Source of the DNA: JBKECO01 sp047974745
GTDB taxonomy: Bacteria > Bacillota > Clostridia > Lachnospirales > Lachnospiraceae
DNA: 64,000 bases
NCBI GenBank assembly: GCA_047974745.1
Contig: JBKECO010000022.1
Span: forward strand, 15,264-79,263
Direction of reading: 5' to 3'
Part shown: one piece after another, positions 61,939 to 64,000 of the stretch
Layout of the letters: the number at the start of each line of letters is the position of its first letter
Numbering within the stretch: the first letter of the stretch is position 1
Notes under the pieces: generated by a model
Database searches by the model: none
What the model was told of the DNA's origin: nothing
What the model saw: only the letters and a program-made list of their open reading frames with translations
Translations under genes and position numbers: made by a program

Positions 61939-62844
61939 ATGCCAATTAGAACACAGAATGACTTGCCTGTAAAAGAGATACTTGAAAAAGAGAATATATT
62001 TGTAATGGATGAGACCAGAGCGACCCATCAGGACATTCGCCCAATCAGCATTGTCATTTTGAACCTGATGCCTTTAAAAGAGGATACAGAGCTCCAGCTC
62101 CTTCGTTCTCTTTCCAATACACCATTGCAGGTGGATATCACCCTGCTTGCTGTTACATCCCATGAATCAAAGAACACTTCGCTAAGTCACCTAAATAAGT
62201 TCTACCAGACATTTGATGAAATCAAACATCTCAAATTTGATGGTCTGATCATCACAGGTGCACCTGTGGAGCATTTAGAATTTGAAGAGGTAGATTATTG
62301 GGAAGAAGTCTGCACGATTATGGAATGGTCTCGAAGCAATGTGACCTCAACACTCCACTTATGCTGGGGAGCCCAGGCAGGACTCTACTATCATTATGGC
62401 ATCAAAAAGTATCCAATGGATGAAAAAATCTTTGGCATTTTTGAGCATAAAGTAACGAATCGGAAAATTCCGATTGTAAGAGGGTTTGATGATTATTTTT
62501 TGGCACCACATTCCAGAAATACGGAAAATAAAGCGGAGGATATCAGGCAGATCAATGAATTGACAATTCTTGCAGAAAGTGATGATGCAGGCGTTTTTTT
62601 GGTAATCGCCGATGAAGGTCATAAGATCTTTGTCATGGGTCATCCTGAATATGACAGAATGACACTAGATAAAGAATTCAGAAGAGACCTTGATAAAGGA
62701 ATTGACATAAAGCTCCCGGAAAATTACTACCCAGACAATGATTTTACGAGAAAACCGTACTTGGAATGGAGAAGTCACTCGAATGCCCTTTACTCGAACT
62801 GGTTAAATTATTATGTATATCAGGTGACACCATATGAGTTGTAG
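61939..62844 (+). CDS. metA: Homoserine O-acetyltransferase (MetA family)
   Basis: A 301-residue acyltransferase that activates homoserine for methionine synthesis. The catalytic Cys142 lies in LHLCWGAQAG, and His/Glu partners are in GHPEYD and nearby. Residue 111 is Glu (TGAPVEHLEF); in this family Glu at 111 goes with acetyl-CoA use and Gly with succinyl-CoA use, so acetyl transfer is predicted. ATG 61939 follows AAAGAGG; an upstream in-frame ATG at 61885 is close to the ligA stop and lacks a site. No SAM riboswitch is evident before it. Confidence 0.93.
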   Translation: MPIRTQNDLPVKEILEKENIFVMDETRATHQDIRPISIVILNLMPLKEDTELQLLRSLSNTPLQVDITLLAVTSHESKNTSLSHLNKFYQTFDEIKHLKFDGLIITGAPVEHLEFEEVDYWEEVCTIMEWSRSNVTSTLHLCWGAQAGLYYHYGIKKYPMDEKIFGIFEHKVTNRKIPIVRGFDDYFLAPHSRNTENKAEDIRQINELTILAESDDAGVFLVIADEGHKIFVMGHPEYDRMTLDKEFRRDLDKGIDIKLPENYYPDNDFTRKPYLEWRSHSNALYSNWLNYYVYQVTPYEL

Positions 62845-63781
62845 GAAAGGGCGCGAAAACCTTAGATTTTAAGGGGTTTGTAGGGATAAAGAAGTGTTTT
62901 TTCTTACCGTAAAATATCGTAGGTTTTGGGGCAAAATTGGAGTCAAAAGGTGTCAAAATTGGAGTCAAAAAAGGCTAAAAAGGTGTCAAATCTAGTTGGT
63001 GTAACTTGGTGGAAAAAATCAAGTGATGAGAAAAATTTTGATTTGACTCCAAAAAAATGGTGTCAGGAATTTTGAACGGTAATGTGTAAAAATTAAATGA
63101 ATTGTAACGATGAAATGATTACAGTAATTGATCTGTGATATAGGAATCGGTACATGGAATGTATGAGAAAGCAGTATGTTTTGAAGTTGCCCGTGATGGG
63201 GAACTTTGGCATGTTGCTTTTTGTTTTGTTAAGTTTTCTTTTATCTGTTTTTATGTTGATGGGGAAATACCATACTAAAATGAACTTTTCATGGGGAATT
63301 TCCAAATGACAAGTATTAAAACATGGGGAATTTCAGTGGGGAATATAAAATATGAGGGGTTTTAGGGGATTGACTCCCTTAATTAGATGCATTTGAGGCG
63401 AAGACGGCTCAGATGCGTATCTAGCCATGTTTATCTTAAATTCAAAATGTTCACCACGTAAAGGAACTGTACTATCAACAAAGCGCAGATAAAACATGGA
63501 ATGAAACAATAAAACTTCATATTGACTTCTTGTATAGAAGCATGGTTTCTGACACTTATTTTTATATTGAGTGTAAATCAGATGGACTGTGCTTTTTTTC
63601 TATGGTAAAAGCAACAGGTAACTGTTCACCATGTTCACAACGTACAGGAGACCAGCTATGAAAAGTCAATCCTAAATTAGCTAAAAAATTCTTTTCTCAA
63701 TCGGTGGTGAAAAAGGGTAACTTTAAGAAAGCTCCCTAAAGTTGCATTTTCAAAATCTATCGATATTGGTATACAGACCTC
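62845..63781. other. Repeat-rich intergenic stretch without a recognisable gene
   Basis: This 937-base stretch has no convincing coding region on either strand. It contains GGAGTCAAAA/GGTGTCAAA repeats (62938-63070), five TGGGGAA words (63197, 63260, 63292, 63324, 63337) including two identical 13-base CATGGGGAATTTC copies (63290 and 63322), and an inverted segment around 63384-63423. It may be decayed DNA next to the insertion sequence. The 63712-63748 hairpin is listed separately. Confidence 0.5.
63712..63748 (-). terminator. Possible terminator of the transposase gene
   Basis: Read on the minus strand, AACTTTA pairs with TAAAGTT around an 11-base loop, and CCCTTTTT follows. It lies 34 bases or more beyond the transposase stop. 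It could instead be part of a structured IS110 end RNA. Confidence 0.4.
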
Positions 63782-64000
63782 TTAATTGAGGTTGAATTCT
63801 ACTTCGTCAGTGAGCATCTTCCAGATGATTCTGACAAGCTTGCCGGCACAGTGCCCTGGAGCATTATAGTGTGTACGGCCTTCCGCCATCTTGGCATCAT
63901 AATAAGCCTTGAAGGTGTCGTTGTTTTTGACAACATTATGGGCTGCATTCATAAGAGCATATCTAAGGACTTTAGATCCACGCTTAGACATCCGAGTGTG
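63782..64000 (-). CDS. IS110-family transposase, C-terminal part (runs off the window)
   Basis: About 73 codons on the minus strand continue past the window edge, and the Met inside MSKRGSKVLRYALM is not the start. The sequence KRGSKVLRYALMNAAHNV...FKAYYDAKMAEGR...CAGKLVRIIWKMLT matches the C-terminal Transposase_20 region of IS110/IS1111 enzymes, including the GS motif with the catalytic serine region. The N-terminal DEDD half lies outside. It ends with a normal TAA, so it could be an intact element. Confidence 0.85.
   Translation of the reverse strand, partial: HTRMSKRGSKVLRYALMNAAHNVVKNNDTFKAYYDAKMAEGRTHYNAPGHCAGKLVRIIWKMLTDEVEFNLN

Noticed and set aside
62744..62968. A 74-codon minus-strand frame at the metA end
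   Set aside because: It is partly antisense to metA and has no site or recognisable motif.
62845..63781. CRISPR array in the repeat-rich tail
   Set aside because: Repeats are short (7-13 bases), irregularly spaced and differ in orientation; no cas genes are near.

Overview
This window reads as a stretch of chromosome from a low-to-moderate-GC, Gram-positive anaerobic Firmicute, most likely a member of Clostridia close to Lachnospiraceae. The basis is strong AGGAGG-type ribosome binding sites, frequent TTG starts, a Trp T-box leader, a THF riboswitch on an ECF folate transporter gene, a GAAC-N4-GTTC SOS box before recA, and a bacterial microcompartment locus for 6-deoxyhexose breakdown. The family-level placement is inference. 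Nearly all genes lie on the + strand; the exceptions are a DAHP synthase gene and a transposase end.

Layout. 1-11400: fragment of an unknown gene, an RpoD-like sigma factor, folT under a THF riboswitch, uppP, phosphoglucomutase, glycogen debranching enzyme, a deoxyinosine glycosylase, a HAD phosphatase, a GreA-like factor, an unknown protein and an odd CysN-like GTPase. 11400-18600: the trp operon behind a promoter and T-box, in the order E-G-C-(F fused to B)-A-D. 18600-20150: an HD-domain protein and a threonine aldolase. 20170-34150: the microcompartment region, holding a PduU/EutS shell protein, EutP/PduV, an AraC regulator, rhamnulokinase, rhamnose isomerase, a tagged class II aldolase, a GlcG/PduO-C-like protein, a CoA-acylating aldehyde dehydrogenase, a zinc alcohol dehydrogenase, four BMC-H shell genes, PduL, an EutN pentamer, a PduS-like flavo-Fe-S protein, a PduT-like tandem shell protein and a DeoR regulator. 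34250-41020: a sugar ABC transporter with a LacI regulator, 4-alpha-glucanotransferase and a lipid kinase. 41120-45640: pyruvate kinase, purine nucleoside phosphorylase, an amidohydrolase and a metallo-beta-lactamase-fold protein. 45690-62850: housekeeping genes (alaS, rpsU, prfC, recA, recX, rny, a Nudix hydrolase, a tyrosine recombinase, DAHP synthase, tRNA-Arg, an SH3-domain membrane protein, rluF, ligA, metA). 62850-64000: a repeat-rich stretch without a recognisable gene, then the C-terminal end of an IS110-family transposase.

The most interesting part is the microcompartment. Its enzymes would turn L-rhamnose (and possibly L-fucose) into DHAP and lactaldehyde. The aldehyde would then be oxidised to lactyl-CoA, lactyl-phosphate and lactate, or reduced to 1,2-propanediol. 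The window holds neither a glycyl-radical nor a B12-dependent diol dehydratase, although relatives of Pdu accessory genes (PduS, PduT, PduU, PduV, PduO C-terminal domain) are present. Five enzymes carry similar amphipathic encapsulation-like tails. A nearly identical 17-base direct-repeat motif lies before both the regulator operon and the enzyme operon, in opposite orientations, which suggests one co-regulated system.

All assignments come from reading motifs in the sequence; no database search was run. Starts were moved to the ATG/TTG/GTG with the best ribosome binding site wherever the longest open frame began implausibly early.
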